NCBI GenBank assembly: GCA_013180625.2
Contig: SNVD02006294.1
Span: 124,001-188,000 of the forward strand
Direction: 5' to 3'
Source: Boswellia sacra
Lineage: Eukaryota > Streptophyta > Magnoliopsida > Sapindales > Burseraceae
DNA: 64,000 nt
Shown here: piece by piece, positions 47,350-58,460 of the stretch
Layout of the letters: every line of letters starts with the position of its first letter
Numbering within the stretch: position 1 is the stretch's first letter
Made by a program: the position numbers and the translations under genes
Notes under the pieces: model-generated
What the model saw: only the letters and a program-made list of their open reading frames with translations
Databases searched by the model: none
Told to the model about the DNA's origin: nothing

Positions 47350-47716
47350 TAATTTTTTTAAATTATTTTTTTAATTTTTGAAACTATTATACTTGGCAGT
47401 CAAAAACCGTCAAGTATATATTTTTTAATTTTTAAACCTATTATACTTGGCGGTCAAAAACCGCCAAGTATAGTGAGGTGCATATTTGATGGTTAAAAAC
47501 TGTCAAATATGTATTTTTTAAATTTTTTAAAATTATTTATACTTGGCGGTCAAAAACCGCCAAGTATAGTCATGTGCATATTTGGCGGTCTTATAACCGC
47601 CAAATATTCTAAATTGACTATATTTGGCGGTGCCATTGGTGGCGTTTTCAAGACCGTCAAATATATACATATTTGACGGTTAAAGACCGCCAAATATGGC
47701 ATTTTTTCTTGTAGTG
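47350..47716 (+). repeat. CACTA 3' subterminal region of element I with palindromes
   Basis: TATACTTGGCGGT and ACCGCCAAGTATA occur as 13-bp inverted arms with 5-bp spacers at 47442-47472 and 47538-47568. An ATATTTGGCGGT/ACCGCCAAATAT pair and other variants follow, then the terminus TTCTTGTAGTG. Such repeats are where CACTA transposase accessory proteins bind. Confidence 0.8.
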
Positions 47717-49559
47717 AACATTAAGGCGATTCATAATGGATGTAATAGTTATTAGGCATTTGAAATAAATTCATCCAAAAATGCTACTTGTCCAAATATT
47801 AACTTTTGTATCGTGGAAGATATAGAATGTGCTATATTAGAAGGCAAGTATGTTTGTTTCACTTGCTTTATATAGGCTCCAAGTGCCTTAAGCATTTGGG
47901 TGTTTTGATAAGGACTGCAATGAATTTAGACCCCCATTATTTGAGGTCATAGGTTCCACATATCAACATATATGTTGCCATAGGTTCAAATTGAGGCTAT
48001 TTTTTAGGGCATTGGTATTGCACTTGGGGAACTTCTTGCTTATTTTATCTCAAGGGCAAGTCTGATCACCAAATTTATGTTAGTAGTTTCTTTTCTAGTT
48101 GAGATATGATGATAAAATTATTAAATAAAATAACTTGTTAGCAATGAACCATTAAAAACTTAATAGGCATATAATGTGATCTTTTTGCATGTTGATTGTC
48201 TTCTTCTGCACCAGTTTTTTTTTTTTTTTTTTTGCTTGAGACTCTTTCTTTTAATTATATATATCAATTATATAGTCAAAATATGTACCAAGTGGTACCT
48301 GGAATTTATCAATGCCTCCTAATACTATTATCTCATCTTACATTAATATGTATTCTCTTTTTTGGACTTTTTTAGAATGGCTATATGATGGGGATTGTAA
48401 GGAGGATGTGAGGTTCTATATGACAATTTCATGTGAAGAGGTAATACTTGACTTATGCTATACCAGATCTGAATTTTGTCTTCATTTTTATGCATGTATA
48501 TTTTATAAAGAATTAACATCTATCCAAACAAAAAAGTAACAAAATCTAACAAAAAAGATCAATTATTATTGTTCATATGATTTAATTCTTACTAGTACAT
48601 TGGCCCATATGCAAACAACATGGGTCTGCCAACTGCTTTCACGAGTCCACAACGACATAATTGTGCCAGCTGCTTTCATAAGTTCTCTGTTTTGCTGCAA
48701 CCAAATGATTATGTCCAATGGTAGGAATTGAGGTTGCAAAAATTGGGTAGTTGTCTTTCTCATTCTTATATGATTACTCATTCATTCATTAGTTTTCAAA
48801 GTCTAATTTTCCACTTTTTTTAGTTGTTGTATGATTGAAATTATGATCTGCACTAGGTTCTTGTATTCTAGTTGCCAGAAGGATTACTTTTAATTTTATA
48901 TAGATTGGATTGGATGCATGTGGTTAATCAATAAGTTGAAGCAAAAATGGACAAACACATGATTATATGGTGTTGGACATGTTTATGCCTTTGGCTCGAT
49001 TGAGCTATTTTGTTTGGCTTTATTTCTATGTGGGTTTGCATGTTTAATTTGAAAATTTAAATAGGAAGCTACATAATATTTATCAACTAATTAAATTGAT
49101 ATAATTAGTTGTGATAAGGGTATATATTGAGGGAAAAGTAGTTTAATTTAGAATTTTTGGCAAGGTTGGGGGTTTGAGATGTTTTTGAAGAAGAGTAATT
49201 TTAAATTACTTGTAATTGATTATTTGAATTCTTTCTTTCTGTTGTGAATTCAAATAAATTATTTGAAAATTTGAGTTTTCATTGTGAACTTCTTCATTGC
49301 AGGCTAGCTGGTTGCAAGTAATCTCGTTTGCTTCATTGGAAGACCAGAACAAGATGGTGAATTATCTTTTGCTGGTTGCATTCTTTGCAACATCTTAAAT
49401 GAACAAATTTTTATGTATTAACATCTTAAATGTTAATTCCCTACTGGTGAAGGATGTACTATAATGTAAAAATATTTTTTTTTTTGTGCTTGACTCTTCT
49501 CTTTTATTTGCAGGTTTTGCAAGAAGTTTTGAGGTTAAATTTCTTAAATTTTTTAAAAT
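47717..49559. other. Element III interior, no clear gene
   Basis: AT-rich DNA. A possible exon at 49303-49355 (TTGCAG|GCTAGCTGG...) has one open frame (ASWLQVISFASLEDQNK) but no recognised source. A poly-T run lies at 48217-48233. Confidence 0.3.
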
Positions 49560-49822
49560 ACCTATTATATATATATATATATATTAATTTTTTTAAATAC
49601 CTGGCGGCTAAAAACTGTCAAGTATATATTTTTTTAATTTTTAAAACTATTTATAATTGGTCGTAAAAAATCGTCAAGTATAGTCAGACTTATATTTGGT
49701 AGGTTGACTGACCGTCAAATTGACCATATTTGGCAGTGCCATTGGTGGCGCTCTCAAGACCGACAAATATATACTTACGTGGCAACCCAAAACCGTCAAA
49801 TATGAGCATTTTTCTTGTAGTA
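49560..49822 (+). repeat. CACTA 3' subterminal region and right terminus of element III
   Basis: A decayed version of the element I right end: CTGGCGGCTAAAAACTGTCA, ATTTGGCAGTGCCATTGGTGG and the terminus TTTTTCTTGTAGTA. Confidence 0.65.
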
Positions 49823-51923
49823 ATGGCATTCCAAGAATTTAGAGGAGAGCTTCAACGCTAATTGGAATGCTTCATTGATTTGATTCTTTGAGTCATTGAT
49901 TCATGTATGAGAGGTAGAAATCGTGCATGAATATTTTGATTAGATCTGATTGAGTTAGTAAACACTTGAGAGAACTTGCAAGTTAAGTATTTATGTAATT
50001 CAGTGTCAGGCGTCGTTCTATAACTTAACATGGTGCCTTTAAGTTATCTGTGACAAAGAGTGGGTAGTGTCACTAGAGTTTAAGATCTTGGCGGGAATTT
50101 ATTTTACAAAAATTAGGTCAGTGTGTAAGAGTGAGTCAACACTGTAAGCGATCTTAAAGATTGTACAAACAAGAACTTAGTGAATTACAGCTCTAGCTAT
50201 GGCTGTCCGTGGATGTAGGTTTCATAACCGAACTACATAAAAATCCTCCTGTGTTGATTTACATTACAATTTACTGTTATATTTTTTATACTGCATATTT
50301 TTAGAACTTACAACAACAATCATGCTTCTTGTCTCCCAAAGTTTGTCAAGGTTCCAACTCAAGTCCAACTACAAATCGAGCTAGACTCTGATCAATTACA
50401 AAGGCAAGTTTTTTTGTCTCTTGTGAATCAAAGTTCACAATCTGATTTTTGGTGGCTACAAAATCCTAAGCTATTGATCTTGTATAGCGTAATTGTTGAC
50501 ATCCATTGGCTTTTATCTCTTCTAAAAGTGAGTGCCTTGCAAATATAAAATCGATGCCATTAGCAGCTCTTGCATAAAGAGTTTTAAGAAGAGTTCGAAA
50601 ATCTGTATGAATGAGTTTTGGTATATTAAAGGTTTTGGGAGAGAGTTAAATTCTATATATGATGTTAATTAATGTTATCATATAGTGGATAACTCTTGTC
50701 ATTGATAGCCGTGGTCTTTTCTCAGGTTTTAAAGCTTTCACGTAAAATATTATAGTTATTGTACTTCCCTAATTTCACTAATTTCTCTATTATTACTCAC
50801 ATTTCTATAAAAATGGATTAGGGAGGAATTTAAAATTATTCCTAAAAGTTATTTGGGGAGTCCAAATATTTTAACAAGAATTAATCTTAAAACTTCATTA
50901 ATTATACAAACTTATCTTAGTTCCAATAGAAAAGTTGATGCTAGCTACAATAGGAGATCATCATTACGATTGAAATTATTTTTCTTAAACTCAAACCTAT
51001 TTTAAAGGAAAATAAATAAAAGCATAAAAAAATCATCACAAATTTAGTAAATAAAATACTTAATTCTACAAAATTTTACCCTAATTTGGAATTTTTACAT
51101 GTAGCATCTCGTCACTATACTGGATATATATGTTAAAACGCTCCCATTAGTTCGAGACCTTTAGGGAAAGTCTTAAAAAAAAATTAGCCATATATTTCTA
51201 ATATCTGCCTTTGTCGGGCCATTTTGTATATCCACCGTTTAATATTGTTGTACACCGTCTTAACTCAATCAATTAAACACATACTAGTTACTAGTATCTA
51301 TTTTAGATTTTAGACGGAAGTTGTTCAAACAAATTACATTTATTAGCATTGTGAGACTCACAAACTCATGGAAAATGTTTTATTGAACAAAATTACACAC
51401 TAAAAAGGGCGATAAAATACAAATACATTTAGGAATGTGTTTACTTGAGACTTGCATGCAGGTCACTAGGAGAACAACATGCACATGCCAAACTATTAAG
51501 CAAAAAGGCAAGGTTGAGTGCAGTTGTAGACTGAGTAGCTAGCCTGCAGTGTCATCAGGAGCAAGAGAATATTTGCGGCTAGCAGCGTAAGAAACTGCCA
51601 TGAACTAGACACGTAAAGCTTTAAATATTTCCCAAACATGTAAAGCTTTAAACACGTAAGGTTTACTTGGGTGAGTTTTGACTTGGTGCAACCGAGTATC
51701 ACTTAGCTCACTTCAACGACCAAATTGAGGTTTGTCCACTTCTACACTATCCTTTTGTGAAGTGGCTGCATGCTTAACATTAATTGTTTGGGTTTTTTCT
51801 CAACAAGTAATTGATTCTAAAGCATTTACAAATGAGGGTTTTTTTGTTTTTTTAGCTCAGATTTTAGTAGGGATATTCCTAGTTGAAGAAAATAATTAAG
51901 GTTGGTGATCTGTGTTTAGGATT
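49823..51923. other. Spacer between CACTA elements, with copia-LTR-like part
   Basis: Around 50150-50270, AATTACAGCTCTAGCTATGG and GTGGATGTAGGTTTCATAAC, followed by CGAACTACATAAAAATC, resemble the 3' part of Ty1/copia LTRs. LTR ends and primer site cannot be placed. The rest (50340-51900) is AT-rich with no gene seen. Confidence 0.35.
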
Positions 51924-52299
51924 CACTACAAGAAAAATGATCATATTTGGCCGTCTTAAAAGCGTTATCAATGGCACCGCCAAATATAGTCAAATTTGAC
52001 TATATTTGGCGGTCGGTCAAAGTGCCAAATATGCATTTAACTATTGGCAGTCTTTGACCACCAAATATGATAGGTTTAAAAATTAAAAAAAAATACTTGG
52101 CAGTTTTTGGCCGCCAAGTATAATAGTTTCAAAAATTAAAAAAAAAAAATTCAGCATGCCTTGAATGCCTAAACAGTGTTGAATCATAGGCCAAGCATTT
52201 TTAGAATAGAATTCAATAGATGTTATGAGTATCATTTACAATCATAAATTAAAAATATCACTCACTTAAAATTTCTAATTAATCCCATAGCAGATAGAA

Positions 52300-52810
52300 T
52301 CCACTAAAACATTGATCCAGTAGCCTAAATAACACTCAAATTTCCGACCTTCATTCTCCATCAATTTGCGCCTAACACTCGGTGCCTCTCGAAGAGTTGG
52401 AAGTGGTACCAAGATCACAACATTGCACAGATCAAACATTGACGAAGCTTCATATTCAATGCTCACATAAGTTTCATATCTAGAAATAGAGGGCCAGCAA
52501 TTAATTGAAATACATATACGTCCACATCAATGATTTTAGCAAAAAATATATATATTAATTTTAAAAAAGATGACATGCAAAGAAGAAAATCCGTGTAAGA
52601 ACTAGATCCACTTGTGAATGGTACCACTGACTCATCATCACTCTGTATTCTCCACTTCAAGAGACCAACACTTGCTGCATCACCAGCTTGCCCTGTAGGG
52701 AATGGCCCATTAGGATCCTTCAAGCTTAGTATGTTTTCATTGGTGAAAAGTTCTTTGTTCATATTAGGATGTGTTTTGAAAAGGATGGCTGGATTCCCTC
52801 CAGTCTCAAT
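52300..52810 (-). pseudogene. Coatomer delta subunit fragment (mu-homology domain)
   Basis: The first exon (52810 downward) gives NPAILFKTHPNMNKELFTNE, LSLKDPNGPFPTGQAGDAAS and LLKWRIQSDDESVVPFT. A second, ending near 52300, gives [20 protein letters not shown] and [20 protein letters not shown]. These are adjacent parts of the C-terminal domain of plant delta-COP, a COPI vesicle-coat subunit. The frame is lost after APSVR, where the family has QIDGEWRYDSR. The piece abuts the 3'-type end of element II. Confidence 0.9.
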
Positions 52811-53039
52811 CTGAAAGAAGGAAGATAAAATTTTGTAATGAACTCAAGGTGTCAAATTACTACAACACTGCCACAAGTCTAAGTAATGAATTCAAATAGA
52901 CAATGACTTAATTTTTAGCACAAGTGTTAGAAAATGTCATAAGATGTTGGCAACATCCAAAAGCATTCAAGTCACACATCTTACATTGAATGGAGAAAGT
53001 GATATAGAAGGCACACAAAATGGTGGCCATCATCTGGCA

Positions 53040-53625
53040 AACAGACGAGTGTTCTTTGGTGGTCAAGTAACTGCTGCTACCAGTGGAGCTGTGAACCATC
53101 GTACACGGGGGTAGATATCCATGGGAGAGACTGCAGAGCGTCGAGAACAAGAAAGATCAGACCCAAAGAAAAAGATCAAGTTTGCAAATTTCATTAACAC
53201 CATAAAACACTATTCCCACTTATGACCCTGTTAATTCATATTTCAGCAATTCATCAAACCGATAAAAATCAAATATGAACAGAAAAATAAAGTCCAGATT
53301 CAAAGATCAAGTGGGCGATTTAGTAACTGAGTGCCTTGAACCAGAGTACAAATTCATGAAAAAATTATTAAAAAAACAAAAAGCACAGAACACAAAACTT
53401 GGTAGGTTAATGAAGCTAGATAATTGTCTTGTGTTACTTTTTGTTCATGTTTGCGTTCACTGATTAATAGAGAAGAGAAGTGAAGCCAAAGAACAAACCT
53501 TAACATCGTTGATTTCGGAGGGAGGCACGGGAGGGCTGTCTGTTAAGGAACCGCAACTTTGGGTTCCGTTGAGAGGGCCGCTACTGTGGGAGAGCCTGCT
53601 TGATATGCGAGGAGACACTTCCTAC
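53040..53625 (-). pseudogene. Captured exons, unidentified gene (element II)
   Basis: A 53499-53625 exon reads SPRISSRLSHSSGPLNGTQS then CGSLTDSPPVPPSEINDVK and ends AAG|GTTTG. A second open piece at about 53050-53165 gives VSPMDIYPRVRWFTAPLVAA in one frame. Both look like plant protein sequence, but I do not recognise the family. Confidence 0.4.
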
Positions 53626-54646
53626 TGTAGGAGATGAATCCAAATTGAGGTTAGTGTTCCTGTTTGTAAACGAAATTTGAGTAGCCTCGAGGATATAGGA
53701 AAATATAAGTTAAAAAGAGAGAGAGAGAATAATTGATTTCAAGAGCATTTTTTTTATTGCTCCATTAAAATCAAAACAAGAAACAAAACCAAACAAGTTA
53801 TGCGAAGGAAAGAACTTCTGTAACTTATTAACAAAAACAAAAGAAACAGAGCCAGTTTAAGAGAAAGACAAAGAAGAGAAGACATAATCTCACAAGTTGA
53901 AAAATCTAATAATTTCTCCGCACATGCTACTCACCTATTGTGACATGATACACTCTTTGTCCTCCAGAGCTAAATAATTATTTCGTATTTTAAATAGTAA
54001 TAAATGATATTTATCATCTTTCAGGATTGAGTGAGAAGGCTCCTATGTCCATTGTATACATGACAAAAAGTACCTTCAGATAAGCTTTACTTGACTTCCA
54101 TATTAAACGTAAAATAATTTGAAACTTGTTCCAAAGGTGGAAGCACACTGAAAGCATAGGAGAGAGGGTACTCATTATTAAAGCTATAATTTTATTAACA
54201 CTGTCTCTCTATTTTCTTCAACGATATCCATTAAATGAAAGGAAGACCTACGAACAAGCTTAGAACATCTTTTTTTTTTAAAGTTACTATGCCAATTAAC
54301 AAGACTCAACACAGAGGGATAATAACCTCTCTAGGTCAATGCTAGTCTTGATTTGATGAGAAATAATAACTAAGACCGAGCAGGGTGAGGCTAGAAATTA
54401 CCCAAAAAAAAAAAAGAAATAGAATGAGGAAAAGTTAAGATGTTATCTTGACTACTGTGTTATATGATATGAAGATTTAATAGCATAAATAAAATTGTTT
54501 GCAAATACAGTATTGCACTTAGACCAACAAACTTTCCCAATCCCCCTAAAAAAAACCCCAAAGAAAAAAACACACAAACACAAAGTGAGACAAACAAAGG
54601 AAGAAGAGCAAGGAGATAGTAAAGCAGAAAAATAATAAAGTCATAC

Positions 54647-54752
54647 CAATTGGAGCATCTAAGTTACGAAGCAATAGAACAGTAGAATTGGCATCTAAGC
54701 GTTTTCGAATCCTTCCACCAACTAGCACCGGCAAGTGAGGAGAATCAAATAC
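54647..54752 (-). pseudogene. Captured exon, unidentified gene (element II)
   Basis: Bounded by TTTTAG|GTATTTG and CAATTG|GTATGAC on the minus strand. The frame [20 protein letters not shown] then [16 protein letters not shown] is open throughout. The source is unknown. It may belong with the N-terminal piece at 55681-56120. Confidence 0.45.
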
Positions 54753-55680
54753 CTAAAAGATTTCAAACAATTGAAAAATCGCAAATAGTACTAAATTCTA
54801 GAAAAATGAAAAATGAAACTGTCATGATGAAAGTCCTTGATAAGTACTATGAACTCCAGAAGTTTACCAAAGTATATGGAGATGTTTTTTACAATCACAT
54901 TTGAGGACAAAATTCCCAATCATTTTTTTGCTTTATTTAAATTTTTATATGAAAGAGACTCTGTAACACAAAATGAAGTCATAAAAAATGGATTTATTTC
55001 AGCTGATAAGAAGATTTGAAGTGCAAAGAATGGGTAAGCTAACAATTCCACAGCTTTACTCAACCCAAATGTGAATGCCATACATTTAAATCACTGGTAT
55101 ACCATTCTAAATAAGCCCTTCTCATCCACTAAGAAATTTGAGATAAAAATAACTACCTCTTTTGATTGATCCATAATCCCGCAAGCTTTGATCAATATTT
55201 GAATGGGTGATAGAAGTGTAAGATAAGTCCTGATAAAAAAATACATAAATAAACTCATCATGTAATTGAAAGCCCCAAAATTCAAATGGTAATATTAGAC
55301 TACAAATTGACCAGAAACTTATAAAACTTCATCTCAGAATTAATCTTCCGATTAAGATATCATGAATATAAAATACCATCAAACACGCAATTTTTTTCAA
55401 AATCATAGAAGTACAATATATGGAATTCAGTTCTTCTAAATTTTTTATCATGCAAATCATATGAAAGCACGAGAAGTCAGTTTCCACAAGTATTACAGAG
55501 AACCTAACAGCATCATTCCACCACAAACAAATTTATCATTGTAATCAAAACTCCATGCCTTCAATCAAAATCCCAAAAAAAATAGCAAGCTCTAAAATTT
55601 CAATTACCATCCATTGAAGTCAAATTTCCATCTCAAACAAATAATAAACACATAGAAATGAGCATAGAGTTAAAAGCAAC

Positions 55681-56120
55681 CTGATCAGAGGCAGCTCTAT
55701 CAGTGGCAGATCCAGACCAGCCATTAACACAAATCTTGAAAACACCAAAAAACAAAAACAACCCACAAAATGCCAAGAACATCCAATGGCCAAGCTTCTT
55801 CCTTTCTCTCAAACCCAGCTCAATAACCACAAATCCCACCACGGGCTTCTTCAACAAACTCTTGAAATGAACTCTCTGGCTCACATGGCCGCCACCCTGC
55901 TGCTTCAACTCCAACAACTTACTCGAACCCAAATCGGCACCAATCTCAAATCTAGGTGATGACGACGACGTGTACAAAAGCTTGTACAGAAGGATGAAGA
56001 GCCGACGACAGAGGAGGTGGAGGATGATGAGGGGAGTCAGGGAGGACGAGAACTCAACGAAGGTGGAGCTGTGGAGCCGCGGAGGAGGAGGGTTTTGTTG
56101 TTGGTTTGAATTTTGATTAG
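55681..56120 (-). pseudogene. N-terminal exon of an unidentified plant membrane protein (element II)
   Basis: An open frame from about 56100 contains FVEFSSSLTPLIILHLLCRR, GGGHVSQRVHFKSLLKKPVV, LGLRERKKLGHWMF and a hydrophobic LAFCGLFLFFGVFKICV segment, ending GSATDRAASDQ|GTTGC at a donor. Upstream GC-rich DNA resembles a 5' end. One or two membrane segments suggest a Golgi/ER type II protein. I cannot assign the family. It is the captured piece nearest the 5'-type terminus. Confidence 0.5.
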
Positions 56121-56577
56121 GGATTGAGATTGATTTTAGGGTTGGATGTTAAAGATGAATTTATATTTGTATTCTGGTGTTGCAAGGTCTATGGTAAGAG
56201 TGTTAATAACAAGTCACACTACGACATATGTCCAAAAATTTTTAATATATTAAAATTTTCTTTATATAATTTAGTTAAACTACGTAAATTTTTAATATAT
56301 TAAAATTTTTCATAATCACCCCTAAAAATTACTTCTAACTATTTAAATTTTATTTGTTTTATATGTATCCTATTTACTTGTTAATTACTTGTCACTATCT
56401 AAAAATATGAGAAATATGTAATATAATCAAAACAAAGAATGACAAGTATGAAGAAAATTTGGGTTTGACTTTCATATTAATGTTATAGTTATCACTTTTT
56501 TAAAAAAAGTCAAATAAAAAAATAAAAAGTGATAAATATGTGAGAATTTTTTTAGTGGTTAAAGAGGATGTTACTTT

Positions 56578-57870
56578 GACTAAACGACATAGAATAGTAA
56601 ATAAAATACTTATTTATCATATATATGTACTGTAGACCTCTATATCTGTTAGAAGATTGTTCATGTAATATCATCCAAAGAGGTGTGGGACTTCTTGATG
56701 AACATCTATGAAAGTTTTAGGGAAAAATTGTGTCCTAGATCATGTCCCAAACATGCATGGATTCAAGATTGGAAACTGGAAAAGAGTCTCAAAATTCCAA
56801 TATCGAAATAAACACTAATGAGTTTGAATCTCTTGAGTATAAAGAAGAAAGCAAATTGAAGAGCAGTTCGTCGTCATAAATGAATTGCCTTTGTCAGCCA
56901 TCTTCATTGTCATTTGTCACCATTGATCGGAGAGTCAATTCTTACCTCCACCACTGTCGAATAGATCAAGATGTGGTCAGCAAACTTTCCTTCTTCATTG
57001 ACAACCAATTTTGACAAGACCACCCAGAAAAAGTCCCTTAGCACTTTAGTTATACTATCAACCACCACGATCGCCAGTAAGCGAGATATCACCACCCTCT
57101 CAGGAAGTTTTGCCAGTCGTTGCAGATGATGAACCCAGAACAGATTACTTATTTGTTTATTTCGGTTTTGTTCATTTATTTTCAAAAGTTCTTTGAACCC
57201 ACAATAGATATATATGTCCAAGAAGAGAAGGAATGTGATTTTGGGTTAAGAATTTAAAGCAAACTATAGATTACTTATTTGCATTGGATGATAAGTTGCT
57301 ATATAGTGTGGAAGATCATGCTTTTGCTTGGTCGATTACAGAGCATATTAATTACAAAGTTACTTATATGAAGCTTGGTTTAAGGGGGGCAATGTAGGCA
57401 TTAAACCAAGCCTTGATGTCTTGTTTAGTTTATTTAGAATACGATGAAATTATTTGATTTATTTTGATATCATTTAGTTTCATTGTTTGAGTTTAACTTG
57501 TCTTTGATTCCTATATAAGCTTGTTTTTTACGTGTATTTCAATGGAAGAGAATAAAATTATTTCCAATCGCACGTTTTTTCTTGACTCTTACTACTTAAA
57601 TCATGCATTTGCACTACTTGAGGCAAATAGTTGAGATGGTTTTGATTTTTTTTGTAAGCATAAGATGGTCGTATTTGTCTCTAGATTCAGAATCAAGACA
57701 TTTGTGAAGTCTGCCAAATTGTTTTTGTATGAATATATGTCTGAGATATATTTCATGTACCAACACATTTTGTAAATGTTTGTATAAAAAATATAAATAA
57801 ATATATAAAAATTATAAATCAAAACAAAAAAGTCTATTAGATACAGTCTTCGTGACTAATATCTTGGTGG
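56578..57870. other. Spacer with copia-LTR-like remnant
   Basis: At 57393 TGTAGGCATTAAACCAAGCC follows a polypurine tract AAGGGGGGCAA. With the TATATAAGC box near 57512 it looks like a short copia 3' LTR of about 210 bp (to about 57600, ending AAATCA). Sequence before it is degraded and gives only short ORFs (for example 56910-57221), which I cannot assign. Confidence 0.35.
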
Positions 57871-58460
57871 ACAGAACGTTGAATTGAACGATTTGAAGGA
57901 CATTGTCTTGTCTTTGAATATTGATGAAGCTGTTGACCAGGAAGTTTGCTGCATATTGGGTCCTACAGCGTCTCCTATTGGGCCGCTTGAAAACAGCCTT
58001 TATCAATTTTTGAGTATCTACATGTGCTGGACGATCTTGCCACTTTTAGGAAATGCCCTTGGCAAACTGTAGCGTGGAAGTAGACGCACAATGGCCTAAG
58101 GACTTGTGTTAAAGATCGTGCAGCAAAGCACGAGCAAAGGAAGAAACAAAAGGAAGTTCACAAGAAGAAGAAATATAACCCTTATGGGTGCTCATCTGTT
58201 TTCCAAGTAGGTTTAAGTCTTTGTTTTTTTTTTTTTTTTTTTTTGGTTTTTCATGTACCGTTAACTATGTGACTTGTCCTCTTGTAGGTTTGGTTATATG
58301 AGGTCACTCGCTTTGTCGTTGTGGCATACAAGACACGGATTTGGACTATGAGAAACGTATTGACCACGTACTGCGGTGGCCAACGAACAGGATCCCCACC
58401 CAAGTTGAGGTTTTTGCGGGACGTTTTCGATAGTACGAGACGGGTAACAATCTTGAGCTT
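57870..58460 (+). pseudogene. Degraded transposon-protein fragment, possibly DUF1985/Ulp1-type
   Basis: Three pieces can be read: LNDLKDIVLSLNIDEAVDQE (57885 region), KDRAAKHEQRKKQKEVHKKK with YNPYGCSSVFQ (58110-58205), and after TTGTAG an exon VWLYEVTRFVV followed, after a frameshift, by DYEKRIDHVLRWP. The WLYEV...RW pattern resembles the DUF1985 proteins carried by Mutator- and CACTA-like plant transposons with Ulp1 proteases. Weak evidence. Confidence 0.3.

Larger units (their letters stand above)
24648..47716 (+). mobile_element. Gene-capturing CACTA element I (transduplicate), split by G2
   Basis: The left end CGCTACAAGAATTTTTCAT (one change from CACTACAAGAA) has a subterminal region matching the outer end of element II (56210-56577, inverted). 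The right end, ...TTTTTTCTTGTAGTG at 47716, follows 0.37 kb of GGCGGT/ACCGCC palindromes. Between them, all on the plus strand, are exon-intron pieces of USP, ABCC, beta-galactosidase, HD-ZIP III, midasin, MRE11 and one unidentified gene. No transposase is present. Without G2 the element is about 10.6 kb. Flanking triplets ACA and AAC do not match cleanly, so the exact left end is uncertain. Confidence 0.65.
21899..49822 (+). mobile_element. CACTA element III (outer, non-autonomous), interrupted by element I
   Basis: The left terminus is CACTACAAGAAATTTTGG at 21899, followed by a subterminal region with repeats of ATATTTGACAC and AAAAGAGTCAAATA. The right terminus is TTTTTCTTGTAGTA ending at 49822, a decayed GTAGTG. 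Flanking triplets are ACG (21896-21898) and ATG (49823-49825), a 3-bp duplication with one possible C-to-T change. Properly nested inside lies element I. What belongs to III itself (22080-24647 and 47717-49560) holds exon-like pieces but no transposase. Pairing of the two ends is inferred from nesting and polarity. Confidence 0.5.
51924..56577 (-). mobile_element. Gene-capturing CACTA element II
   Basis: The left end CACTACAAGAAAAATGATCA (51924) is of the GGCGGTC type seen at the right ends of I and III. The right end ...TTTTTTTAGTG (56577) and its subterminal 350 bp match the left end of element I (24648-24990). So II has the same architecture as I, inverted. Captured gene fragments inside all lie on the minus strand, sense relative to the element. 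Flanking triplets are ATT and GTT (one mismatch). 4.65 kb, no transposase. Confidence 0.65.

Noticed and set aside
55633..55977. O-fucosyltransferase or galactosyltransferase N-terminus
   Set aside because: The type II membrane layout invites it, but I could not match any catalytic motif; left unidentified.
24648..56577. A single 32-kb CACTA element spanning all captured fragments
   Set aside because: Both outer ends are of the same subterminal type, whereas CACTA 5' and 3' subterminal regions normally differ. Pairing each with a GGCGGTC-type end gives two elements whose captured exons obey one polarity.
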